Of a DNA stretch of 64,000 bases, positions 45,063 to 55,857 are shown in pieces. Position numbers and translations under genes: made by a program. Origin of the DNA: JACCZX01 sp963729165 (GTDB lineage: Bacteria; Pseudomonadota; Gammaproteobacteria; Burkholderiales; Burkholderiaceae_F). The notes below the pieces were generated by a model that did not search any database, was not told where the DNA came from, and was given only the letters and a program-made list of their open reading frames with translations. The stretch covers positions 1-64,000 of the forward strand of contig CAVSMM010000005.1 in NCBI GenBank assembly GCA_963729165.1, in the 5' to 3' direction. Position 1 is the stretch's first letter. The number at the start of each line of letters is the position of its first letter.

Positions 45063-47428
45063 CCTTCTTATGCGAGCGGTCTTGTGCGGCGTTCTCGCGC
45101 ATCGTGTCCTCGCGCGTGCGCCGATGCAGCGCATGCAGCTGCTGCGCGCCTGTCAAATACTGCGAGGGCCAGGTGACACCTTCGTAGCCAAGCTCAGCCG
45201 CCGCGTGCAACGTGAAGTACGGATCGGCCAGATGAGGTCGCGCCAGCGCCACCAGGTCGGCGCGGCCCGACAGCAGCAGCGTGTTGACTTGGTCGGCGGT
45301 GGTCACCGCCCCGACCGCCATCGTTGCGATGCCGACTTCGAGCCGAATCTGCTCCGAAAAACTCGCTTGAAACATGCGGCCGTAGACAGGCTTGCTGCTC
45401 GGATCGGTCTGCCCGGTCGAGACATCGAACAGATCGCAACCGGAGTCTTTGAACGCCTGCGCGATTTGCACGCTATCGGCAGCGGTCGTGCCGCCTGTAA
45501 TCCAGTCGGTGGCCGAAACACGCACCGACATCGGCTTGTGCTGCGGCCACACGGCGCGCACCGCGCGAAACAACTCAAGCGGAAAGCGCAGACGATTGGC
45601 GAGCGATCCACCGTACTCGTCGCTGCGTTGATTCGTGATCGGCGACAGAAAGCTGGCAAGCAAATAGCCGTGCGCCATATGCAGCTCAAGCAAATCAAAT
45701 CCTGCGTCGTCGGCCATGATCGCGGAGTTGCAGAACTGTTCGATGAACGCATTCAAGTCGTCGCGGGTCGCAGCGCGCGGCACCTGGTTGATGCCCGGCT
45801 GATACGCAATCGCCGAGGCCGACACGAGCGGCCAGTTGGGCTCGACGTCTTCTTCTTCAAGCGGCCAGTCCATCCGACGCCAGCCCACCTGCGTCGATCC
45901 CTTGCGACCTGAATGCCCGATTTGCATCGCGATCTTGGCGTCGGTATGACGATGCACGAAATCGACCAGGCGCTTCCACGCGTCGACATGCTCGTTCGCA
46001 TACAAGCCTGTGCAACCCGGGGTGATGCGGCCGCCCGGAGACACGCAGGTCATTTCGACAAAGACCAGACCGGCTCCACCTTTCGCGCGCTCGGCGTAGT
46101 GCGAAAAATGCCAGTCGTTCGGCGTGCCATTGACGGCTGAGTATTGCGCCATCGGCGACACGACCACGCGATTGGCAATCGATAGATCGCGCAGCTTCAA
46201 CGGAGCAAACATCGGCGGCGTCAGCAGATCGGCCGGCGGTCGAACGTTCAGCCGCTTCGCTTCGCCGCGATTCCAGCGCTCGGTCGCATCGGCCACCAAC
46301 GCAGCATCGCGCAATCGCAGATTTTCATAGGTGATCTGCTTGCTGCGCGTGAGAAGGCTCACGTTGAACTGCCAAGGCTCGAGCTGCCAGAAGCGGCGCA
46401 CGTTTTCAAACCACGCCAGCGAGATATTGGCCGAATGCTGGGTGCGACCGACCTCGTCGCGTCGCTGTGCTTCGTAGTCCAGCGAGAGCGCTGCTCGGAT
46501 CTTTTATGCCCGCAGAATCGCTCGCGGGTTGCGCGAGCAGTGATTTATGCAACGCAATCGCATCTTCAAGCGCGAGCTTGGTGCCCGAGCCGATCGCGAA
46601 GTGAGCGGTATGTGCGGCGTCGCCGAGCAACACCAGCGGCACACCCTGCGGCCGGGCGTGCCATGTTGCAAGCGTGATAGTCGGAAACTGGCGCCACAAC
46701 GAACGGTTGGTCAGCACCCGACTGCCCTTCAGGTCCTCGTTGAAAACACGCTCAACGTAGGCGGCGGTCCCGGACTCATCGTCGATCGCAAGGCGCGAGC
46801 GGCGCCAGGTGTCGTCGGTGGCTTCGATGACGATCGTGCTTTCGCCCGGCGCATACATGTACGCGTGCATGTTCCACAGTCCGTGTTCGTTTTCGCGAAA
46901 GCTGTAGAAAAACCCCGGCAACGAAAGATTTGCGCCAAGCCAGACGAATCGATTACTCCGAACATCTACCGTCGGAGCAAAGTGTTCGTTGTGATGCGCG
47001 CGTATGGCGGAGTTGGCGCCGTCGGCCGCAACCACCAACTGCGCACCACGATGGGCGTCGATGCCCGGATCTTCGGTGCCATAACGAACGCGCACACCGA
47101 GCACGCTCGCTCGCCGTTGCAGGATCTGCAGCAACGTGATGCGCTTGATCCCCGAGAACCCGTGGCCCGACGACTTCATCGTGTGACCACGGAACTGCAC
47201 GTAAATGTCGTCCCAATACGCAAAGTTCGCGGCGATCTCGCGATAGCTCGGCTCGTCGGCCGCCTTCAGATTCGCCAGCGTTTCGTCCGACAGAACAATG
47301 CCGAAACCGAAGGTGTCATCGGCCGTATTGCGCTCGACGACATCGACGGTTGCTGCCGGCAAACTCTTCTTCGCAAGAATCGCGAAATACAGCCCGGCCG
47401 GCCCCCCGCCGATGATGTCGATACGCAT
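45052..47428 (-). CDS. Anthraniloyl-CoA (2-aminobenzoyl-CoA) monooxygenase/reductase, bifunctional; one frameshift
   Basis: About 790 residues from ATG 47428. The N-terminal ~350 are an FAD monooxygenase (MRIDIIGGGPAGLYFAILAK, VVAADGANSAIR, LLGDAAHTAHFAIGSGTKLALEDAIAL). The C-terminal ~400 are an old-yellow-enzyme-like NADH:flavin oxidoreductase (MFAPLKLRDLSIANRVVVSPMAQYSA, WHFSHYAERAKGGAGLVFVE, LHMAHGYLLASFLSP). This fusion is the signature of 2-aminobenzoyl-CoA monooxygenase/reductase, also annotated as salicylyl-CoA 5-hydroxylase. The frame changes near 46430-46490. Placed back-to-back with kynU-kynA, it would act on anthranilate made from tryptophan. Confidence 0.9.
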
Positions 47429-47522
47429 TGGGAAAGGATACAAGCGCGCGCCTAGAATCCCCGGCCATGCAGCGCCTTTGCGATATCAAACCCGCGATTG
47501 CCGCCGTCTTGCGTGAGCCGTC

Positions 47523-48794
47523 GTGACGCGGGACGATTGCGTCAGTCTGGATACGCGCGATCCGCTTGCGAAGCATCGCGGCAAGTTTGCCCTGCCCGCC
47601 GGGCGTAATTTATCTGGACGGAAACTCGCTCGGCGCGCTGCCTCGCGCTTCGATTGATCGCGTAGCACAGGTGGTGGAGCACGAGTGGGGCAAGGCTTGA
47701 TCCGCTCGTGGAACGCGGCGCAGCTGGATCGAATTGCCGCGACACGTCGGCGCCAAGATCGCGCACCTGATCGGCGCGCAGACGCATGAAGTGATCTGTG
47801 CCGATTCGACTTCGGTCAACCTGTTCAAGGTGCTGACTACCGCGCTTCGTCTGCAAGCGTCGCGGCCGCAGGTGTCGCTGCGCGAGCGCAAAGTCATTCT
47901 GTCGGAGAAGACGAATTTTCCGACCGATCTTTATGTCGCGCAGGGCGTCGTCGATCTGCTCGGTCAGAGCCATGAAGTAAGGCTCGTCGAGTTCGACGAG
48001 ATGGCCGACGCGATCGACGACCGTACTGCCGTCGTAATGCTGACGCATGTGAACTTCAGAACTGGCGCAATGCACGACATGTCGGCATTGACAAGCCGGG
48101 CGCATGGCGCCGGCGCTTTGGCCGTGTGGGACCTGTCGCACTCGGCCGGCGCGGTGCCGGTCGATTTAAACGGCGCTGCCGCCGACTTCGCCGTCGGGTG
48201 CGGTTATAAGTATTTGAACGGAGGGCCGGGTGCGCCGGCATTCGTGTTCGTTGCCAGCCGGCATCTTGCTGCGATCGCTGATGACAGCTACGCGCAACCA
48301 CTGGCGGGCTGGCTCGGGCATCACGCGCCGTTCGAGTTCGTTGCGGACTATCGACCCGCGGTGTCGATCGATCGCTTCGCGGTCGGTACGCCGTCCATCG
48401 TTGCGCTATCAATGCTCGATGTGGGAGTCGACACGGTATTGGCGGCAGGCATCGATGCTTTGCGCGTGAAGTCGATTGCGCTGACACAATTGTTCGTCGA
48501 GCTTGTTGAAACGCGCTGCGCGGGACTCGGACTGTCGTCGCCTCCCCGCGTGCAGTGTCACATCGTGGCAGTCAGGTCTGCTTTTCGCATCCGCATGCGT
48601 ACGCGGTGGTCAGAGCGCTGATCGAGCGCGGTGTGATCGGTGACTTTCGCGCGCCCGACATCGTTCGCTTTGGGTTCGCACCGCTTTATGTGGGCTACGC
48701 AGATGTCTGGGATGCAGTGCAGGCGCTGTATCAGGTGTTGGTGGAGCGCGAATGGCAACGCACCGAATTCCAGACACGCGAGGCGGTGACGTGA
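47523..48794 (+). CDS. kynU: Kynureninase, several frameshifts
   Basis: About 420 residues from GTG 47523 (VTRDDCVSLDTRDPLAKHRGKF). Successive frames give VIYLDGNSLGALPRASIDRVAQVVEHEWG (split near 47600), LIRSWNAAQ, LPRHVGAKIAHLIGAQTHEV, WDLSHSAGAVPVDL, DFAVGCGYKYLNGGPGAPAF with the PLP Lys, FAVGTPSIVALSMLD; the last part, FSHPHAYAVVRALIERGVIGDFRAPDIVRFGFAPLY, is shifted from about 48565. At least four indels occur. It cleaves kynurenine to anthranilate and alanine. The stop overlaps the kynA start (GTGA). Confidence 0.92.
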
Positions 48795-49574
48795 GCATGC
48801 GATACGGTGACTACCTGGCGCTCGATTCGATTCTGAATGCGCAGCATCCGCGCTCGCCCGATCCGAACGAGCTGTTGTTCATCATCCAGCATCAGACCAG
48901 CGAGCTCTGGATGAAGCTCGCACTCCATGAGTTGCGCGCCGCACGTGACGCAATTCGGGCGGACGATCTGCCGCCCGCGTTCAAGATGCTCGCGCGGGTG
49001 TCGCGCATCATGGAACAACTCGTACACGCGTGGGACGTTCTGGCCACAATGACGCCTACCGAGTACAGCGCCATTCGCCCGTATCTAAGCACCAGCTCGG
49101 GTTTTCAATCGTGGCAGTACCGAGAGATCGAGTTCGTGCTGGGCAACAAGGCCGCCGCAATGTTGAAGCCGCACGAGCAGACGACCATTCATTCGGCGCT
49201 GCAAAGCGCGTTGGATGAGCCGTCGCTCTACGACGAGGCGATACGACTTCTGGCTCGTCGCGGTTTTGCGATTGATCGGGCAATTGACCGAGCGTGACGT
49301 TCGCGAGCGGCATACATTGGACGCGTCGGTCGAGCATGCGTGGCTGACAATCTATCGTGCGCCGCGCGATTACTGGGAGCTGTACGAACTCGCCGAAGAG
49401 CTGGTGGATCTCGAAGATGCCTTTCGTCTGTGGCGCTTTCGTCATGTCACGACGGTCGAGCGCATTATCGGTTTCAAGACCGGCACAGGCGGCACTAGCG
49501 GCGTGGCGTACCTGCGCAACATGCTCGACGTTGTATTGTTTCCTGAATTGTGGAAAGTGCGCACCGAGCTATGA
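48791..49574 (+). CDS. kynA: Tryptophan 2,3-dioxygenase, one frameshift
   Basis: About 260 residues from GTG 48791 (ATG 48797 also possible): MRYGDYLALDSILNAQHP, ELLFIIQHQTSELWMKLALHEL, STSSGFQSWQYREIEFVLGNK. After a shift near 49245 come FLIRHTL-type RHTLDASVEHAWLTIYRAP, LAEELVDLEDAFRLWRFRHVTTVERIIGFKTGTGGTSGVAYLR. Haem-proximal His and the substrate loop GTGGTSG are present. First enzyme of the kynurenine pathway. The stop overlaps the ridA ATG. Confidence 0.94.
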
Positions 49575-49972
49575 ACATCCTGCAGCCTCCAAGTTGGACG
49601 CAGCCCCGTGGCTACGTGAACGGCATTGCGGCAACCGGCATCGTGATCTCGGTGGCTGGGCAGGTAGGCTGGAATGCGCAGGGCAAGTTCGAAACCGATG
49701 ACCTGGTCGGCCAGGTCAGGCAGGCGCTTGCCAACGTGCTGGCTGTGCTCGCCGAAGCGAACGCCGGTCCACAACATATCGTGCGCATGACGTGGTACTT
49801 GCTAAGCCGCGACGAATATGTGGCGCGCGCTGCTGAAATCGGCACCGTATACCGCGAGCTGATGACCAATGGCGCCGCGCACTACCCTGCAATGACTGCC
49901 GTGCAGGTCGGCGCACTGATTGAACCCAGCGCGAAAGTCGAGATCGAAGTGACCGCGATCGTCCCGGGCTAA
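49571..49972 (+). CDS. RidA-family enamine/imine deaminase
   Basis: 133 residues from ATG 49571 in an ATGA overlap with kynA. YjgF/RidA fold: PRGYVNGIAATGIVISVAGQVGWNAQGKFETDD, QALANVLAVLAEANAGPQHIVRMTWYL, YPAMTAVQVGALIEPSAKVEIEVTAI with a conserved acidic end. Many tryptophan and aminophenol catabolic operons include a RidA-like deaminase. Here it occupies the slot where kynurenine formamidase is often found, but it is not a formamidase by sequence. Confidence 0.9.
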   Translation: MNILQPPSWTQPRGYVNGIAATGIVISVAGQVGWNAQGKFETDDLVGQVRQALANVLAVLAEANAGPQHIVRMTWYLLSRDEYVARAAEIGTVYRELMTNGAAHYPAMTAVQVGALIEPSAKVEIEVTAIVPG

Positions 49973-50067
49973 TTCGGGAGATTCATTGCACTGAATGCAT
50001 TCAATGGCCGCTTAACACTCACTGCACCCGCACGGCGGTCAAGTTCGGGTTGAGCGACAATGCAAAC

Positions 50068-51045
50068 ATGACGTGGCTTCGAAGTATTTTGACGTCAACC
50101 GTGCTCTTGGGTGCGCTGGTGTCGGCAACAGCCGATGCTCAGCCGGCGGCGCGCGCGTTTCGAATCGGCACGCTCGGCAATGAGAACACGCCCGACCTGG
50201 GAAGGGTTTCGCCAAGGGTTGCGCGATCTCGGTTACATGGAGGGCCGCAACATCACGACCGAAGCGCGCTGGTCGGAAGGTTCTCCCGATCGACTTCCAG
50301 CACTGGCGCGCGAGCTGGTGGCGCTTAAGCCGGACGTCATCGTTGCGTCGTCAATGCAGGCGATACGAGCAGTCAAGGACGCGACGACAACGATTCCCAT
50401 CGTGATGGTGTTGGCGTCGTTTCCTGACAAGCTGGGGCTTGTTGAAAGTCTTGCGCGACCGGGCGGCAATATCACTGGCCTCAGTACATTTTCGCCACAG
50501 CTCAATGCGAAGAGAGTTGAACTTCTAAGGGAGATCGTGCCGAAAGCCTCTCGCCTGGCAGTGCTTGTCCGATCCCACGAACCCAATCGAGTCCCTAGGT
50601 TCACGCGAATTGGTGGCCGTGGCGGAGGCGGTTAGGAGTGAAAGTTCAGACCTTCGCAGCGCGCACTCCTGAGGAGCTATCGACGAGTTTGGCTGCGGCG
50701 ATATCAAGCGGGGCTGATGCTCTGTGGATATTTGGAAACCCAGCCAACTTCAAGAGCCGGCAACTCATCACAGACGCCGCACGCAAGAACCGAATGCCCA
50801 GCATGTTCTACGAGCGCCTATTCGTAGAGGGCGGTGGCTCTGGTGTCTTACGGACCGAGCTTAACGAGCAGTTCCGGCGTGCCGCAACTTACGTGGACAA
50901 AATTCTGAAGGGCGCTAAGCCGGCCGAGCTGCCGGTGGAGCAGCCGATTACGTTCGAGCTTTCCATTAATCGGACGACAGCACGCACGCTCGGCTTGACC
51001 ATTCCGCCATCTGTGCTGTTGCGAGCTGATCGCATCATCGAATGA
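50068..51045 (+). CDS. ABC transporter substrate-binding protein (ABC_sub_bind type), frameshifted
   Basis: About 325 residues. Signal peptide (ILTSTVLLGALVSATADAQP), then RIGTLGNENTPD; second frame WEGFRQGLRDLGYMEGRNITTEARWSEG, LVALKPDVIVASSMQAIRAVKDATTTIPIVM, RPGGNITGLSTF; third frame KVQTFAARTPEELSTSLAAA, ADALWIFGNP and PITFELSINRTTARTLGLTIPPSVLLRADRIIE. The last motif closes the PF04392-type receptors abundant in soil betaproteobacteria. Shifts near 50200 and 50600. No permease or ATPase is adjacent; ligand unknown. Confidence 0.88.
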
Positions 51046-51083
51046 CCGTGTTTCAACGTCGCTGAGCGACACCGCAGATATCG

Positions 51084-51773
51084 ATGAAGGTTCTGATCGT
51101 CGACGATCATGCGCTCGTTCGTGACGCTCTAGCTCGCGTACTCGTCAGCCTCGTCCCAGACGCAACGGTGTTCGAGGCCGGCGAGCCGGAGTTGGCCTTT
51201 CAAACTATCCAGCGCGAATCCGACCTCGAGCTGGTGTTGCTGGATCTGTCGCTGCCCGGTATGCATGGTCTTACTGCGCTCAAGTCTCTGCGTGCTAATC
51301 ATCCTGCCATTGCGGTGGTCGTGGTATCGGCAACCGCCGATCGTGACAGCGTCAAGCAAGTTCTAGATGCGGGCGCGATGGGCTTCATTCCCAAATCTTC
51401 CAGTAACGAGGTGATGAAGAACGCGTTACGCCTGGTGCTGGCTGGAAGCGTCTACATACCGCCAGAGCTGGTGGGGCGAGGTGCATCCGCACAGCCGATC
51501 GAGACGCAAGCGGCGCAGGGTCGGCGCACGCCTTCCGATATAGGTCTTACCGAGAGGCAGGCTCAGATTCTCGCACTGATGATGGATGGCCAATCGAACA
51601 AGCGGATCTGCCGCGAGCTCGACCTGGCTGAGTCGACGGTCAAGAATCAGATCAGCGCGATACTAAAAGCGCTCAACGCGACGAGTCGAACGCAGGCGGT
51701 GCTCGCAGTGGGAAAGCTGCAACTGATACTTCCATCAGTCGGCAAGGACGCGCCGGCGACGCGAGGACGATAG
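51084..51773 (+). CDS. LuxR-type response regulator
   Basis: 229 residues. Receiver: MKVLIVDDHALVRDALARVL, phosphoacceptor in LVLLDLSLPGMHGLTAL, Lys in FIPKSSSNEV. HTH: LTERQAQILALMMDGQSNKRICRELDLAESTVKNQISAILKALNATSRTQAV. It ends exactly where the convergent hybrid kinase gene ends (51773/51774), a common arrangement of hybrid kinase plus NarL-like regulator. Confidence 0.94.
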   Translation: MKVLIVDDHALVRDALARVLVSLVPDATVFEAGEPELAFQTIQRESDLELVLLDLSLPGMHGLTALKSLRANHPAIAVVVVSATADRDSVKQVLDAGAMGFIPKSSSNEVMKNALRLVLAGSVYIPPELVGRGASAQPIETQAAQGRRTPSDIGLTERQAQILALMMDGQSNKRICRELDLAESTVKNQISAILKALNATSRTQAVLAVGKLQLILPSVGKDAPATRGR

Positions 51774-54020
51774 TTATGCAGCGATGCGGATTTCGCTGTC
51801 CGGGCGTGATAACAGCTGTGCCAGAAGAGCGCGCAGCTTGAGCGGAGAGACCGGTTTGTGAAGCAGCGGTGTGCCGGCCGCTTGCGCGGCGAGCATCACC
51901 GCGCGTGAGGTTTCTGCGGTAACCAGCACGGCGGGTATGCGGCCGCCGATTGCGGCGTGCACGCATTCAATCACGTCTAAGCCCGTTTCATTGGTCAGCC
52001 AGTAATCGCAGACGATCAGTTCCGGAAGACGATCATGCTCCGTTAACTGCGCAATGGCGTCGCTGCTGCTCCGAGCGGCGAGCGTGACACAGCCCCATTT
52101 TTCGAGCAGCCCGCACATGCCTACGCGCGCAGCCTCATCATCGTCAATCACCAGCGCAAACGCGCCGCGTAACGCGGCAACGCTTGACGGCGTCAACGGG
52201 TCCTGCGCCGCCGCACTGGCGAGTCCAAGCGGCAGTTCGAACGCAAACATCGAACCACGGCCGACGGTGGAGCGCAGTTCAACTTTGGTGCCAAGCAAAT
52301 CGGCCAGGCGCGTAACGATCGATAAACCAAGACCCAGACCTCTGACGGACGCATCGGCATGACGCGGCTCGGCGCCCGCAAGCTGAACGAACTCATCGAA
52401 CACGTCTTCGCGTCGATCGTCGGGAATGCCGCAGCCCGTATCCCAGACCGCAATGCGCACCATCTGCCCGCGCTTGCGGCAGCCGATCAGCACGCCACCT
52501 CGCTCGGTGTAACGGATCGCGTTTGCGGCCAGGTTCAATAGAATTCGCCGTACCAGTATCGGATCGCTGCGCAACCATGCGTCGGTGGGCAACACACGCA
52601 ATTCGATTCCTTTGGCGCGCGCGAGTGAAGCGAACTCCGTCTCGATCGCGGACATTAGGTCGCGAACCGGAAAGTCCTGCTGCACCGCCTGCACCGCACC
52701 GGCCTCGAGTTTGGAAAGGTCCAGCAATTGATCGAGCAGCTCGCTCAGGCTTCCGACCGCTCGCTCGATTCGCTGCGTCAGCGCATGCGCTCATCCGCCG
52801 TCTTACTGTCCTGCAGCTGTCCGATGAACAACGACAGCGCGTGCATCGGCTGACGCAAATCATGGCTGGCGGCGGCGAGCAACCGCGACTTCGCCTGGTT
52901 GGCCTGATCCAGCTCACGCGTCCTGTCGTTGACGCGCCGCTCGAGACTCGCGTACGTCTCGCGTAATTGCTCTCCCATCGAGTTGAAATTTGCTGCGAGG
53001 TCCTGCAGCTCGTCTCCGCTGTTGACTTCGATGCGGTGTGCCAAGTCGCCGGCTCCAAATCGCTGAGCGCCGCGACGCAATTCGCCAATCGGCGCCACCA
53101 TCCGCCGTGCGGCGAGGACTCCTGCGGTGACTGCCAGAGCGAGTGCGATTAGCAGGATCAGCGCACTTCGTTCAATCGAGTCGATCAGCGGCGCGATCGC
53201 TTCCGCACGCGGCTGTTCTACGAACACCGTCCAATTGAGCGGAGCGATCTTTGCGTAGGCCGCCAATACCGCAGCGCCGTCCAGCGCGTGCGCGTTGTCC
53301 GCGAATCCCTGCGGCGGCGCGTCCGACGCGGTGGCAGCCTGCACCTGAGGTAGTCGCGACATCTCGGTCATCTGAAGGACCAAGCTCATCTCTGGATGCG
53401 ATACCAACCGACCCCGCGCGTCCACGACATAGGCATAACCCGTTTCGCCGACCTTGATTTCGGACACGACCGTGCGAACGAATTTGAGGTTGACGTCTGC
53501 GATGACGAAGGATCCATCGCGTGCGGCGCTGGGTGCGGCGACGGTCAAATACGGTTCGGTCTGAGCGACAAAGCGAACGTCGCTGAAATGCGCGCGCGTT
53601 GTGCGTGCAGCGGCAAACGCCGGTTCGCCCGACAGATCAATGCCGCTTAGGAGGCGATCCGGCTCGATGCGAGAGACACGTAACGCTTCGCGCCCGTCGG
53701 CGCCGACGAGTGTGGCGGTTGTAATCGCCGGCTCCAGCCGCAGCAGTTTCAAGAACTCAAATCTGCGCCGCTCGATGTCGTCCAAGGCCGAAGGCGCGGC
53801 CGACAAGCGTCACCCAATCCAGACTGCGCAGAATGTCTTCGATGAAGCGCGATACCGCCGCTGCCGCGGCCTGTGCCTTTTCGCGCTGCAGAGCTTCGAG
53901 CGCTGCCTGCCGATCACGATGCGCGCTCCACGTTTGCAGCGCGCCGCTGGCAATCAGCGCGACAGAGAGCAGCGCGACGACCAGCGCCGCGTAGCGCGTT
54001 GCAATCGAGCGCACCTCCAT
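51774..54020 (-). CDS. Hybrid sensor histidine kinase/receiver, two frameshifts
   Basis: About 748 residues from ATG 54020. First helix AALVVALLSVALIASGALQTWSA, periplasmic dCache-type sensor (FSDVRFVAQTEPYLTVAAPSA, GETGYAYVVDARGRLVSHPEM), second helix, HAMP (APIGELRRGAQRFGAGDLAHRI), coiled coil, HisKA (KSRLLAAASHDLRQPMHAL with the phosphorylated His), HATPase (NLAANAIRYTERGG, LGLGLSIVTRLADLLG) and C-terminal receiver (VIDDDEAARVGM, VCDYWLTNETGLDVIE, LHKPVSP). Frames change near 53790 and 52760. Probably cognate to the regulator at 51084-51773. Confidence 0.9.
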
Positions 54021-54216
54021 CGGCTTAATTTACGCCGCGCAACGCAACACGCAACAAGACTTCAGTCCTGGGCGATTGGTACCGCCGTTTTGGGCTCAGA
54101 GGTACTTCGGTCGTATGGCCTTTGTGCACCTGAAATCGCACACTGTTCTCGCAGTCGGCGGATAAGCCGGCGCCGGACCGAACCTGCGCAACATCGCACT
54201 CTTGATGGAGTGAATC

Positions 54217-54312
54217 ATGCTTCAAACCTACTACGAAGCGCGCGTAGTTTCTGTGCACGAAGATCGTTATCACGACGATCGGAGTATTGGGAAGCGTCGA
54301 AGACACGCTTAG
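54217..54312 (+). CDS. Possible 31-residue small protein
   Basis: ATG 54217 has GGAG eight bases upstream and encodes MLQTYYEARVVSVHEDRYHD followed by a basic tail to a TAG at 54312. There is no family I recognise and coding evidence is only the ribosome site. The surrounding 54021-54354 otherwise holds nothing I can assign beyond the upstream region of the hybrid kinase. Confidence 0.25.
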   Translation: MLQTYYEARVVSVHEDRYHDDRSIGKRRRHA

Positions 54313-54354
54313 GCGCAGCAGAATCGCAGCACACGTGGCCGCGCCAGCATCTGA

Positions 54355-54566
54355 GACTTATCGAGCGCCAGACTGACGGACCTCGAAAACGCCTTCTGGG
54401 TGTGCGACTACCTCGCGACAACGCGGGCGGCAGCCGATATCTCCGACCTGCACCGCGGTCTACGAAGCGGTCAAACAGCGCAAGTTTGCCGGCGATTTTG
54501 ACAAGCTGGTGGCTTGGTGGCGTCAGAACAAAGTCGCACAACACCAAAACATCGCTGTTGCGGATA
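54355..54566 (+). CDS. Small hypothetical protein, frameshifted, start unclear
   Basis: From just after a TGA at 54352 the sequence encodes LTDLENAFWVCDYLATTRAAA, then after a shift near 54455 VYEAVKQRKFAGDFDKLVAWWRQNKVAQHQ. The two pieces make a coherent ~70-residue helical protein with many aromatic and charged residues, and I vaguely recall similar short proteins in Burkholderiales. No ATG is visible before the first piece and the natural stop is lost by a shift, so boundaries are approximate. Confidence 0.4.
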
Positions 54567-54595
54567 GCCTGACATTAGTCAAAAGGAGAATCATC

Positions 54596-55834
54596 ATGAA
54601 TAGCCAAGCAGAAGCAGCCGCAATGGGCGCCGTTGATTTTCGCCGCATCTTTGGTCGCAAGTCCCGTGGCAATTGCCGACGCCGTATGCGACTGGAACGT
54701 CAAGGCCGGCGAGATCGTCGTCAGCGCCAGGATGGGGCCGCCACCGGCCAACCGCGCGATGGCTATCGCTAATACGGCCGTCTACGAAGCCGTGAACACA
54801 ATTACGAAGCGCTATCCCGCCGGCGCGTTGAAACTGGAAGCGGCTCCCGGCGCTTCAGTCGATGCGGCGATCGCGGCTGCCAACCGCACGGCGCTCTCCA
54901 AGCTGCTCCCATCTCAGCAGAGCTGCGATTGATAGCGCTTACCAGGCAGCGCTGGCGAAAGTAGCTGACGGCCCAGCCAAAACTTCGGGCATCGCAGTGG
55001 GCGAGCAGGCCGCTGCGGCGATCCTTGCATTTCGCGCCGACGACGGCGCTGCTGCGGGAGAAACATACCGACCCCAAACGGCCGCCGGTGTCTACGTGCC
55101 CACGGTAATACCAGCCGTCACCGCATTGGCCGCAGCGCAAGCCCTGGCTGATGACCAGCGCTTCGCAATTCCGCCCCGGTCCACCGCCTGCACTTACGAG
55201 CGCTTTGTGGGCGCGCGACTACAACGAGGTCAAGGCGCTCGGCGGCAAGAGCAACTCGCGACGCACCGCAGAGCAAACCCAAATCGCCAGCTTCTGGGAA
55301 GCAACGTTGCCGCCGATTTATCAACGGCATCGTGCTCTCGATCGCCGATGTCCCGGCCGCGAAGTCACGCAGAACGCTCGACTGTTTGCGGCGGTGGCGC
55401 AAGCCGCAGACGACGCGTTGCTTGCGGTGTTCGATGCCAAGTACCACTACAACTTCTGGCGCCCGGTCACCGCGATCCGCAACGGCGACCTCGACGGCAA
55501 CGACGCGACGGAGCGGGATGCCTCGTGGACGCCGTTCATCGAAACTCCGATGCACCCGGAGTATCCGTGCGCACACTGCACCGTCGCCGCAGCCGTTGGC
55601 ACGGTGCTGCAGGCGGAGATCGGCACCGGCGCGATCCCGACGCTGACGACGACCAGCTACCTCGTCAAAGGCCCGGCGCGGAACTGGAAGAAGATCGATG
55701 ACTTCGTGCAGGAAGTGGGCAACGCGCGTGTCTACGACGGCGTGCACTTTCGCAACTCAACCGAAGTCGGCATAGCCATGGGCAAGCAGGTTGGCGCTCT
55801 TGCCGTAGCGAAGTTTCGGCAACGGTCGGACTAG
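54596..55834 (+). CDS. Exported PAP2/vanadium-haloperoxidase-like protein, several frameshifts
   Basis: About 410 residues from ATG 54596 (AAAGGAGAA upstream). A signal peptide emerges when frames are joined (AAMGAV, then IFAASLVASPVAIADA), followed by VCDWNVKAGEIVVSARMGPPPANRAMAIANTAVYEAVN and IAVGEQAAAAILAFRADDG. The C-terminal PAP2 part has AKYHYNFWRPVTAIRNGD, PFIETPMHPEYPCAHCTVAAAVG (active-site His) and GVHFRNSTEVGIAMGKQVG. This resembles secreted vanadium-dependent haloperoxidase family proteins; whether it uses vanadate or is a phosphatase is not decidable. Shifts near 54635, 54920, 55165 and 55330. Confidence 0.8.
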
Positions 55835-55857
55835 CAAGTGCTTCCGCGTTTCTCAAA

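Noticed and set aside
45070..47455. Plus-strand open frames of 280 and 302 codons opposite the anthraniloyl-CoA monooxygenase
   Set aside because: They mirror a well-conserved minus-strand gene and show no domain or start signal.
49571..49972. Kynurenine formamidase (kynB) in the kynU-kynA operon
   Set aside because: The protein has a RidA/YjgF fold pattern and lacks the HxGTHxD metal motif of KynB.
53601..54572. 323-codon plus-strand frame spanning the start of the hybrid kinase and the gap after it
   Set aside because: Its first part is antisense to the kinase N-terminus and its last part is out of frame with the small protein suggested at 54355-54566.
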